In this document: piece after piece, positions 26,119 through 32,349 of the stretch
Layout of the letters: the number at the start of each line of letters is the position of its first letter
Position numbering within the stretch: position 1 is the stretch's first letter
Origin: Arcobacter sp.
GTDB taxonomy: Bacteria; Campylobacterota; Campylobacteria; Campylobacterales; Arcobacteraceae
Assembly (NCBI GenBank): GCA_003252105.1
Contig: QKDL01000075.1
Coordinates: 1 to 34,027 of the forward strand
Direction of reading: 5' to 3'
Length of the DNA: 34,027 nucleotides
Notes under the pieces: model-generated
Seen by the model: the letters and a program-made list of their open reading frames with translations, nothing else
The model's database searches: none
What the model was told of the DNA's origin: nothing
Made by a program: the position numbers and the translations under genes

Positions 26119-26148
26119 GGCTCAACGGTGTCTCACAACTGTTGAGCC
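26119..26148 (+). other. Hairpin after the primase gene
   Basis: GGCTCAAC (26119-26126) and GTTGAGCC (26141-26148) form an 8-bp stem with a 14-base loop GGTGTCTCACAACT, starting 18 bases after the primase stop. The loop contains TGTCTCA, the complement of the TGAGACA units at 26373-26388. Confidence 0.5.
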
Positions 26149-26155
26149 AGAAAAT

Positions 26156-26240
26156 AAACCTTTTTATGGGGCTTATAAGTGTGTTGGCTTAACGTCACAC
26201 CTTTTTTGCCCCGTATTAGGTTTTATTTTTTTTCTTTTTT
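26156..26240 (+). terminator. Terminator of the early primase operon
   Basis: Nested stems AAACCT/AGGTTT (26156-26161 with 26218-26223), GGGGC/GCCCC (26168-26172 with 26208-26212) and GTGTG/CACAC (26179-26183 with 26196-26200), followed by a long T tract (26221-26240). Strong rightward intrinsic terminator; its nested form also resembles a regulated or structural RNA. Confidence 0.65.
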
Positions 26241-26283
26241 GTTTTTATAAATTTGTTTTTTGAAAATAAAAAAGTGAAAAAAG

Positions 26284-26350
26284 ATATGTGACACTAAGAC
26301 AGTAGTCTTTTAAACTACCATAAAATCGAAAGATTTTTAGTGTCACATAT
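26284..26350. ncRNA. Three-way-junction candidate containing CGATTTTATGGTA
   Basis: Outer stem ATATGTGACACTAA (26284-26297) with TTAGTGTCACATAT (26337-26350), 13-14 perfect pairs. Two internal hairpins: GTAGT (26302-26306) with ACTAC (26314-26318), 7-base loop; and AAAATC (26322-26327) with GATTTT (26332-26337), loop GAAA, a GNRA tetraloop. Within it, 26316-26328 is the reverse complement of CGATTTTATGGTA. This could be an RNA or a cruciform DNA element. Structure visible in sequence; function unknown. Confidence 0.45.
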
Positions 26351-26366
26351 TTATTATTAAGTCTGT

Positions 26367-26390
26367 GACAGTTGAGACAGTTGAGACAGA
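26367..26390 (+). repeat. Tandem ACAGTTGAG repeats (iteron-like)
   Basis: ACAGTTGAG at 26368-26376 and 26377-26385, followed by ACAG. The related inverse sequence TGTCTCACAACTGT occurs at 26129-26142. Repeats of this kind beside a primase-helicase recall the P4-like origin arrangement; origin function is inference. Confidence 0.4.
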
Positions 26391-26422
26391 AGAAAAAAAG
26401 GAGATTTTAGGATGGAAATTAA

Positions 26423-26614
26423 ATGAAATCATACACAATAGTTTCAAAAGAAATATTTGAAAAATTATATAAAAAAAGTGGTAGCTCTAACATTCATGCC
26501 AGGATAACAAACTACATCAATATAAACAATATAGAAAAGTTTTATTTTGAGGGAAGATGGATAGTTTTAGCAAAAGCATTTAGAGAACTTAGAAGATATC
26601 AATTAGGTTTATAA
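26423..26614 (+). CDS. 63-residue protein of unknown function
   Basis: 63 residues (MKSYTIVSKEIFEKLYKKSG), basic, helical with a central strand FYFEGRWIVLAKAF. A preceding minimal frame ATG GAA ATT AAA TGA (26412-26426) overlaps its ATG as ATGA and has GGAG upstream, so translation may re-initiate from a four-residue leader. First gene of the packaging operon. No family recognised. Confidence 0.5.
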   Translation: MKSYTIVSKEIFEKLYKKSGSSNIHARITNYININNIEKFYFEGRWIVLAKAFRELRRYQLGL

Positions 26615-26615
26615 G

Positions 26616-26864
26616 ATGAAAAAAATCCACGAAGTAGAAATCCATGTAAAAGGGTATGGAAGAAATAAAATATCTAAAAAGCTAGTAGGTTTAGAAACCA
26701 GGCTTTTGATTCATACTCCAAAAGGAAATACAGAGATTCACAACTTCGATTATAACTTTGAAGCTAGAAAATTCTTATTAGAAAAATTTGGAGAGCTAAA
26801 AGAAGGAAACTATAAAGTTATATCAAACTGGAGCAAATATGGAAAGGCTGGTTATAGATGGTAG
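26616..26864 (+). CDS. 82-residue protein of unknown function
   Basis: Begins 1 base after the previous stop; AGGTTTATAAG precedes the ATG (weak). Beta-rich and basic: KIHEVEIHVKGYGRNKISKK, TRLLIHTPKGNTEIHNF, NYKVISNWSKYGKAGYRW. Overlaps the following gene by 7 bases. Family not recognised. Confidence 0.5.
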   Translation: MKKIHEVEIHVKGYGRNKISKKLVGLETRLLIHTPKGNTEIHNFDYNFEARKFLLEKFGELKEGNYKVISNWSKYGKAGYRW

Positions 26865-27448
26865 AAAATGAAATAGTATTTTTAGATCCACAAGAGGACA
26901 ACCAAAGAAGAGCTTTAGATATTTATCTAGAATCAGCAACAGAAGATAACGGATTTAAACCAAAATCTTATCAAAAGATATCAGATCAATTATATAGCGA
27001 AGATTTTGAAAACTGCTCAAAAAGTCAAGTAGAAAGATGGGTAAAAATTTTTAAATTCAAAGAGAGACTAGACAAACAGATCCAATTAGCATATCTAAAT
27101 AAAGATAAACCAGGAGTATTAGCTAATGAAGTTAAAAGTAAATCAACTCAAGATATCGCAGATAGATTTAAAGTAAATGGAGAGCTAACAGATGATCTAT
27201 ATTATGTAGCAAGATGTTTTATTGATGATGTAAAAATAGATTTGGCAAAAGGTTACAAAATAGATAAAGATCGAATGAAAATTATTAAAGATCTGTTGGT
27301 TCTCACAACAAATAGAGAAGATAAATTACTTGATAGATTAGCTGCTACTGGAGGAGGTAAACTTACAAGTGCAGAGTTACTAAAAGAGTTTGAAGAGATA
27401 GAACTACAAATAGAAGAGCCTATAGATGTGGAGATAGATGATGAGTAA
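26858..27448 (+). CDS. Terminase small subunit candidate
   Basis: 196 residues. N-terminal ALDIYLESATEDNGFKPKSY and QLYSEDFENCSKSQVERWVK look like an HTH that could bind the packaging site. The middle (residues 85-150) is helical, and the C-terminus is acidic (LKEFEEIELQIEEPIDVEID). Position, 1.3 kb upstream of the large subunit on the same strand, and the HTH plus oligomerisation-helix layout match terminase small subunits, which recognise viral DNA and pass it to the motor. Assignment by context and pattern, so moderate certainty. Confidence 0.55.
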   Translation: MVENEIVFLDPQEDNQRRALDIYLESATEDNGFKPKSYQKISDQLYSEDFENCSKSQVERWVKIFKFKERLDKQIQLAYLNKDKPGVLANEVKSKSTQDIADRFKVNGELTDDLYYVARCFIDDVKIDLAKGYKIDKDRMKIIKDLLVLTTNREDKLLDRLAATGGGKLTSAELLKEFEEIELQIEEPIDVEIDDE

Positions 27449-28070
27449 AAATGAATATGTTCCTTTTGAACAAAGAGAACCATTAACAGCTAATTTTATT
27501 ATGACTGAATATTGGGCTAGACAAAAAACTACTTTAGAAATTGCAGAGGAATTAAACGTACCAGAAAATTGGGTATATAAAGAGATTAAAAGATTAGGAC
27601 TACAAAAAAAACAAAATGGCATAAAACTAAAAAGTGGCCATAAGGGAGAAATTATGTCTAAAAAAGAAAGAGAAAAAAGACAAAACCAACCCCACGCAAA
27701 ACCTATAGTACAAATATGCCCAAAAACACTTAAAGTAATAAAAGAATTTAGCTCACAAGGTGCAGTAAATAGAGAAGGCTTCAATAGAGAAAAAGTAAGA
27801 AGTGCTATTAAAACTGGTGGATTATCAAAAGGTTACTTTTGGGCTTTTAAAGGATTTGAAGCAGCCACTATAGAAGTAGTAAAAAGAAGAGGAACTATTG
27901 ATAGAAAATTACAAGTTTTTAATTATAAAAAACCATCTAAAAAAACTTTTGAATATCACTATATAACACAAAATAAAACAGCTAAAGAGTGCGCCTTAAT
28001 TTTTGAATGTCATCCAGGAACTATAGCAGCTCTAGCAAAAGAATATAAATTAAGTAAAAGAAGGAGGTAA
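27441..28070 (+). CDS. NUMOD1/HTH DNA-binding protein between the terminase genes
   Basis: 209 residues from ATG at 27441 (7 bases after GGAG; an ATG at 27438 is also possible), overlapping the previous stop. N-terminal HTH TTLEIAEELNVPENWVYKEI (about residues 29-48). A central segment IVQICPKTLKVIKEFSSQGA followed by FNREKVRSAIKTGGLSKGYF has the pattern of NUMOD1, the DNA-binding module of homing endonucleases. A C-terminal HTH-like KTAKECALIFECHPGTIAAL and KLSKRRR follow. No GIY-YIG or HNH nuclease motif is seen, so this may be the DNA-binding remnant of a homing endonuclease or a regulator. Homing genes commonly sit beside terminase genes. Confidence 0.55.
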   Translation: MSKNEYVPFEQREPLTANFIMTEYWARQKTTLEIAEELNVPENWVYKEIKRLGLQKKQNGIKLKSGHKGEIMSKKEREKRQNQPHAKPIVQICPKTLKVIKEFSSQGAVNREGFNREKVRSAIKTGGLSKGYFWAFKGFEAATIEVVKRRGTIDRKLQVFNYKKPSKKTFEYHYITQNKTAKECALIFECHPGTIAALAKEYKLSKRRR

Positions 28071-28073
28071 AAA

Positions 28074-28184
28074 TTGACAGAACCAGATTATCTAGATGTA
28101 ACAGTAAAAACAATAATAGTTTTAGCAGTATATATCTTTTTAATATATGCAGCTTTAAATAACTTCATTTTTAAAGGAGATTAA
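28074..28184 (+). CDS. 36-residue single-TM protein
   Basis: TTG start at 28074 with AGGAGG at 28063-28068 at good spacing. 36 residues: MTEPDYLDVTVKTIIVLAVY then IFLIYAALNNFIFKGD, a single membrane helix with an acidic N-terminus and basic end. The stop is 0 bases before the next ATG. A very small phage membrane protein of unknown role; holin-like peptides are one possibility, but it lies far from the endolysin. Confidence 0.5.
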   Translation: MTEPDYLDVTVKTIIVLAVYIFLIYAALNNFIFKGD

Positions 28185-28343
28185 ATGAAAACAATAAATA
28201 GCAAGAGTGATTATAACTTTAAGCCAGGTGCAGCAAGAAAAATAAAAACTATTTTCAAAATAGACAAAATCCAAAAAGAGGAATATCCATTTTTAATAGC
28301 TATAGCAGCTGCTTTATTTTTTATTCTTAGTGGAGGTAATTAA
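28185..28343 (+). CDS. 52-residue protein with C-terminal TM helix
   Basis: ATG at 28185 immediately after the previous stop; AAAGGAG lies upstream. 52 residues: basic soluble start (MKTINSKSDYNFKPGAARKI), then a membrane segment YPFLIAIAAALFFILSGG at about 34-51. Tiny membrane protein in the packaging operon. No family recognised. Confidence 0.5.
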   Translation: MKTINSKSDYNFKPGAARKIKTIFKIDKIQKEEYPFLIAIAAALFFILSGGN

Positions 28344-28344
28344 A

Positions 28345-28767
28345 ATGTCTGAAAAAATATTAACTTCTACAGATGCTAGAGAATGGGCAGAAGAGTTTAT
28401 AAAAACTGTAGAAAAAAACGATATCAAAATAGATATAGATTTTATGACTACCTGGTTTGCAAATGCACTAATGACACAATATGATCATGATGCAAAAGAA
28501 TTAAAACAATACTTAGATCAAATCACACTTTTTAAAGAGGTAAATAAAGATAAAGCAGACGTAATAGAATCTTTAAAACAGATCATAGAACTTAAAAACA
28601 AAGAGATATCTACATTAAGAGATTTTAATATGATAAGTAACTCTCCACCAGTTGTTACTGTTAGTTCTCAAATAATAGATGAGATATTAACTGAATTTGA
28701 AAAACCTCAAGAAGATACTCAAATACCAGAATCAATTTTTGTATCAAAATTTTTAAAAGTGAACTAA
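28345..28767 (+). CDS. Conserved-type phage protein upstream of TerL
   Basis: 140 residues from ATG at 28345, with GGAGG in the overlap region (a start at 28330 is unlikely). The N-terminal pattern TDAREWAEEFIKT followed by TTWFANALMTQYDHD is one I have seen in many phage hypothetical proteins (a small alpha domain with W-F-A-N-A). The C-terminal half is Lys/Asp/Glu helix. One-base overlap with the terminase start, so translationally coupled. Function unknown. Confidence 0.6.
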   Translation: MSEKILTSTDAREWAEEFIKTVEKNDIKIDIDFMTTWFANALMTQYDHDAKELKQYLDQITLFKEVNKDKADVIESLKQIIELKNKEISTLRDFNMISNSPPVVTVSSQIIDEILTEFEKPQEDTQIPESIFVSKFLKVN

Positions 28768-30356
28768 TGAGTATAAATCCACTATTAGCTATAAAAACTT
28801 CTAAACATATAGCTCCAGCAATTTTTGAAAACAAAACACCAAGAGTTCATATAGAACTTTTAGAGTTTGTTTTCGGATCTGGAAAATATAAAGCTATAGT
28901 TATGTTTAGAGGTGGTGGTAAAACTACAAATGTAAATAAAATAGGAATGTTTAGCTATATCTTTTATCAACATGAAAGGTATATCCAAATATTTTCGGCT
29001 ACTCAAGCAAAAGCTATTAAATTTTTAAGTGATGTAAAAACTATGATAACAGAAGCCATGAGAAAAGGCTACGATATAAGAAAAGGTAGTATCTGGAGAG
29101 ACGATGCTATAGAAGTTATTATAGATGGTGAGTTTAAATGCTATGTTGAAGTTTTTGGAGCTGGTCAAGATCCAAGAGGTGGATCTTATGAATTTGCTAG
29201 ACCTTCATTACAAATTTATGATGATATCGAATCTAAAGTTGGTGTTTATGCTATTAGATCAAGAGATAATAGAACAAAATTGGAAGAGTGGTTTACTGGA
29301 GACTGTTTACCATCTTTAGGGCCAACTGGTAGAGTTATCTTTATTGGTACTATTTTACATGAAGATTCATTACTAAATAAGATCATTACAAATAAAGATG
29401 ATAAATATCCCGAATGGGAAACAAAGCTAGTTCCAATTATACGAAATGGTAAAAGCGCCTGGCCAGATCGTTTTCCTCTTACAAAAAAAGAAGCAAGAAA
29501 AAAAGAAAAAGAGATCTACTGTTTAACTGGTGCAAAAGTTCAAATAGAATCAATAGAAGATATAAGGGATTCATGGGTTAGAAAAAATCAATCAAAACTA
29601 TTTTACCAGGAGTATTTATGTGTAGCTCAAGCAGAAGAGAGCAGACTTTTTAAAGAAAGCTATTTTAAATATTTCAATGGCTTAGAATATGATATTGACA
29701 ATGTAGAATATATAGATTTTAAAAATGCTTTAGAAGAAAGAAAAGAACAAATCGTAAGACCTAAAGCAATTATTTTAGAAGATGGTACAAAAATAGATAT
29801 CAAAAATACTATTAGATATGCAACAAAAGATCAAGGATCTACAAAACTAAAAGGATCTAAATCTAAAAGGGCAAACGATGATAGTGTAGTTATAACTTGC
29901 GCCTACGATACAAAAAACAATATGTATATCTTAGATATCAAATGTGGAAAATGGACACCATTTGATAAATCAGTAAATATCATCAAATCATATAAAGAGT
30001 TTGAATTTAAAAGAATGGGTATAGAATCTGGAGGGATGCAAAACGAGTTCTTTTATACAATAGATGAAGCTCAAAAAGCAACTGGTATAAATGTTCCAGT
30101 TGAACCTATGACACATGGTGGAATAGATAAAAATATAAGAATATCAGACCTACAACCACTTTTTTTAGCTGGAAAAATATATTTCAATAGAAAAGATCCA
30201 AATACAGATAAATTAATCGCTGAATTATTAGCTTTTGATATAGAAGTAGAGGGAATAGATAACCTAATAGACACCCTAGCCTACCAATTAGGATTTATAG
30301 CTGGTCGTACTTTCGAAATGGATGAATATCAAGAAGAGGAAGAATCAACCTGGTAA
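28767..30356 (+). CDS. terL: Terminase large subunit
   Basis: 529 residues. The ATPase domain has Walker A FRGGGKTT (47-54), Walker B LQIYDDIE (148-155) and a C-motif IGTILHED (193-200). The nuclease domain includes ATKDQGST (Asp355), ANDDSVVI (Asp371/372), Glu420 in MGIESGG, and a final Asp-rich segment near 500 (DNLIDTLAYQ), giving the usual acidic metal-binding set. It cuts the replicated DNA and pumps it into the prohead through the portal. Encoded rightward, while portal and capsid are encoded leftward 7 kb away, which is an unusual split. Confidence 0.88.
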   Translation: MSINPLLAIKTSKHIAPAIFENKTPRVHIELLEFVFGSGKYKAIVMFRGGGKTTNVNKIGMFSYIFYQHERYIQIFSATQAKAIKFLSDVKTMITEAMRKGYDIRKGSIWRDDAIEVIIDGEFKCYVEVFGAGQDPRGGSYEFARPSLQIYDDIESKVGVYAIRSRDNRTKLEEWFTGDCLPSLGPTGRVIFIGTILHEDSLLNKIITNKDDKYPEWETKLVPIIRNGKSAWPDRFPLTKKEARKKEKEIYCLTGAKVQIESIEDIRDSWVRKNQSKLFYQEYLCVAQAEESRLFKESYFKYFNGLEYDIDNVEYIDFKNALEERKEQIVRPKAIILEDGTKIDIKNTIRYATKDQGSTKLKGSKSKRANDDSVVITCAYDTKNNMYILDIKCGKWTPFDKSVNIIKSYKEFEFKRMGIESGGMQNEFFYTIDEAQKATGINVPVEPMTHGGIDKNIRISDLQPLFLAGKIYFNRKDPNTDKLIAELLAFDIEVEGIDNLIDTLAYQLGFIAGRTFEMDEYQEEEESTW

Positions 30357-30394
30357 TACATTTTAGATATATATTAAATATCTAATATATATCT

Positions 30395-30422
30395 AAAACG
30401 TATGTTTTAAATATTTTAAAAG
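30395..30422 (+). repeat. Dispersed repeat, copy 4
   Basis: AAAACGTATGTTTTAAATA (30395-30413), identical to 21498-21516, continuing to 30422 identically with 3223-3243. It lies between terL and a 38-residue gene, whose AGGGG follows directly. Confidence 0.6.
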
Positions 30423-30430
30423 GGGATTTT

Positions 30431-30547
30431 ATGAGAAAAGAAGATTACTATTACGAAGAGCAAGAACGAGCATTGAAATTTAAGTATGAAAAAATTTTTG
30501 TTTTTCCAAATGCAGCAAGGAAATTAAAGGAGAGTAAAAAAATATAA
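30431..30547 (+). CDS. 38-residue charged protein
   Basis: ATG at 30431 after AGGGG; MRKEDYYYEEQERALKFKYE then a basic tail (PNAARKLKESKKI). Very small, with a good ribosome binding site directly behind repeat copy 4. Coding status is plausible but not certain. Confidence 0.4.
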   Translation: MRKEDYYYEEQERALKFKYEKIFVFPNAARKLKESKKI

Positions 30548-30620
30548 ATATATGAAGTAAACTATATTTAGGTAAGTTACTCTTTTAAATTAGGAAGCCT
30601 TTTTATAATTTTCGCACAGG

Positions 30621-30726
30621 TGCATCTACATTTAGATCTTAATATAAATTCATGTAGAAGATGCTTATTAGTAAATAGGACGAGCTTTACCATTTAGCAG
30701 ACTAATAGAAAATAAGCATCTTTTTT
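30621..30726 (+). ncRNA. Structured RNA with alternative hairpins and intrinsic terminator
   Basis: GCATCTACAT (30622-30631) can pair with ATGTAGAAGATGC (30652-30664), while AGATGCTTATT (30659-30669) can pair with AATAAGCATCT (30711-30721), which is followed by six T. The two helices share GATGC, so they are mutually exclusive: the layout of an attenuator or riboswitch-like leader. Alternatively it is a small RNA ending in its own terminator. Downstream is a 41-codon membrane-protein frame. Confidence 0.5.
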
Positions 30727-30738
30727 AAAGGATCAAAT

Positions 30739-30864
30739 ATAAAAACTATACTTATACATCTTATACTAATAGTTGGATTCATTTTATATATATTGATTAA
30801 AAATGAAATTAAAATAAGAAAAAAATCTAAACCAAAAAAATACAACTTACCAGACAAGCTCTAA
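30739..30864 (+). CDS. 41-residue membrane protein frame lacking a standard start
   Basis: Frame reads (I)KTILIHLILIVGFILYILI, then basic KNEIKIRKKSKPKKYNLP and a stop at 30862-30864. One clear TM helix followed by a positive tail looks like a real small membrane protein. AAGGA lies 7 bases before an ATA codon at 30739, where ATG is expected, so it is either a start-lost pseudogene, an unusual ATA start, or a sequence change. Confidence 0.35.
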   Translation: MKTILIHLILIVGFILYILIKNEIKIRKKSKPKKYNLPDKL

Positions 30865-31300
30865 AACTTTTGGCTCTACCCTCCTAAGCCCTAAGACGTT
30901 GGAGTATTTTTCGATTAATTTATAAGTCATTGAGCCATTTTTTTGATTATTTAAAGATATCATAAAAATTAAAAATATAAATTTTAAAAATTTTAAATTT
31001 TATATCTGAAAGTATGAAACCTATGTATATACTAGATTCTCGAATGGGGTACATACCCTCCCCCTTTTTTTCTTCTAACTCTGACATAGCCACCCTATTT
31101 ATCATCCAATTAAAAAGTTATTTTATCTATATATGTAACTGTACATATAGATTAAGTTTATCATATTTAGTTTTGGAAATTAAAATTACCAAACTCTAGC
31201 ATTTTTTTTAAATACCTCTATACATACCACCAATACGTGCCTATAGCTATTTAAGTTTATTTATTTAAGAATATAGATTAAATAGTCAAAACTTAAAGCT

Positions 31301-31314
31301 CGATTTTATGGTAC
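31301..31314 (+). repeat. CGATTTTATGGTAC repeat, copy 2
   Basis: Shares CGATTTTATGGTACTT with 2065-2080 and lies in the loop of the 9-bp inverted repeat AAACTTAAA/TTTAAGTTT. Confidence 0.6.
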
Positions 31315-31693
31315 TTCATCGTTTAAGTTTATGATTTTTTCAATAAAACTTAAAGTGTTTAGATTTATGCCAATATTTAGTTATTTTAATTATTTCGTTT
31401 AAGCTTACATCATTTTTGCGCTAACCTTAAAAAATTGCATGGGATGGGATAAAAAACTGGAGTATCCCTCCGAACTGTCCCAAACCGTAGTATTTTGACT
31501 TTGTCTCATGCTTGAATTTGTCTAATCTCACTAATCGTTTTGGTATTCTAAGGTTTTAGGGCTTAGAGCTTGTTAATATAGAATAGATCAATGAGCGCTC
31601 CTCGCGCCTGGCTTCGCCCTGGTGCGCCTTCGGGCTTGTTATTATTATGTAAATAAGGATTAGGTAGTTTTGTAGTGTAGGAAATAATAAGGA

Positions 31694-31714
31694 TGTTCCA
31701 GACAAGCTGGAACA
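31694..31714 (-). terminator. Terminator hairpin after the par operon
   Basis: TGTTCCAG (31694-31701) and CTGGAACA (31707-31714) with a 5-base loop, 17 bases past the end of the last par-operon gene on the minus strand. The U tail is weak (ATCCTTATT). Confidence 0.55.
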
Positions 31715-31730
31715 AGTTTAACCCACTTAT

Positions 31731-32108
31731 CTAAAGATTTGTATTTAGTTCTGGAGGATAAACTCTCTTATGTATATCTTCTATATCTTCTTTTATTTGA
31801 AAGATGCCTTCAAATAAAACCATTTCAACTTCTAAAAGACTTATTTTAAAATCCAAAGGTTTAATATAAGTTTCTTTTATTCTCTTGTTTTCTTCATCTA
31901 TTAGCTCATTTTCTCTTTTTTGATCTTCACTTAAATTATATCGCCCTATATACTTTGATTTTAATTTTTTTTCCCATTCTGATTTAGTTTTATATAACTT
32001 TACCAATTCATCCCTATCTCCAAAAAGTAAATCGTTGTAATCTTGATATTTCATTCTCCTTGAAGCTTCATCTAAAATCTTAACTCTAATTTCTTGTATT
32101 TCAGTCAT
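31731..32108 (-). CDS. Third gene of the partition operon, unknown function
   Basis: 125 residues, start at 32108 overlapping the previous stop by one base (TAATG). Highly charged coiled-coil protein (ASRRMKYQDYNDLLFGDRDE, KTKSEWEKKLKSKYIGRYNL, LLEVEMVLFEGIFQIKEDIE). Co-transcribed with ParA and the RHH protein, so possibly a partition accessory or toxin/antitoxin-like component; not recognised. Confidence 0.5.
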   Translation of the reverse strand: MTEIQEIRVKILDEASRRMKYQDYNDLLFGDRDELVKLYKTKSEWEKKLKSKYIGRYNLSEDQKRENELIDEENKRIKETYIKPLDFKISLLEVEMVLFEGIFQIKEDIEDIHKRVYPPELNTNL

Positions 32109-32344
32109 TATAATATCCCCTCTTCTTTTGCCAACTTCATAGCTGCTCTTTTTATAAATGTTACTGGAGCTTCACCAGTTCCATTTTTTTTATTATCTCT
32201 TAAAGCATTTAACAACTTTTTTGGTACAGCAGTTAAATTAATTGTCTCTTTTCCATCATCATCGTTTTTATTCTCTTTTAGTGCAGCTGCTGCTACAACA
32301 TCTTTAGCATCATCTTCTAAAATATCAAATTTATTCTTTGCCAT
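32108..32344 (-). CDS. Ribbon-helix-helix partition partner (ParB/ParG-type)
   Basis: 78 residues, ATG at 32344 with AAAGGAT upstream, 5 bases after the ParA stop. The N-terminal 30 residues are acidic/Ala-rich and flexible. TINLTAVPKKLLNALRD (34-50) is a short strand and helix, followed by APVTFIKRAAMKLAKEEG, the pattern of a MetJ/CopG ribbon-helix-helix. Small RHH proteins encoded behind ParA act as centromere-binding partners (ParG-like), with the flexible N-terminus stimulating the ParA ATPase. The family call is by pattern. Confidence 0.65.
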   Translation of the reverse strand: MAKNKFDILEDDAKDVVAAAALKENKNDDDGKETINLTAVPKKLLNALRDNKKNGTGEAPVTFIKRAAMKLAKEEGIL

Positions 32345-32349
32345 AATTT

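Larger units (their letters stand above)
30865..31730. other. Non-coding repeat-rich region between TerL and par operons
   Basis: No convincing gene over about 865 bases. It contains TTTAAGTTT-type repeats in both orientations (31151-31410), the CGATTTTATGGTAC copy 2 (31301-31314) between AAACTTAAA (31289-31297) and TTTAAGTTT (31322-31330), an 11-bp inverted repeat CTAAGCCCTAA (30884-30894) with TTAGGGCTTAG (31556-31566), a G+C-rich hairpin cluster at 31595-31635, and a terminator at 31694-31714. Candidate roles: partition centromere for the adjacent ParA system, or part of an origin. Confidence 0.55.

Noticed and set aside
27253..27784. Leftward frames opposite the terminase small-subunit and NUMOD1 genes
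   Set aside because: Antisense shadows of well supported genes; peptide composition typical of AT-rich complement.
31014..31199. Possible 61-codon rightward gene in the non-coding region
   Set aside because: No ribosome binding site, low-complexity peptide and overlap with repeat-rich DNA; likely chance.
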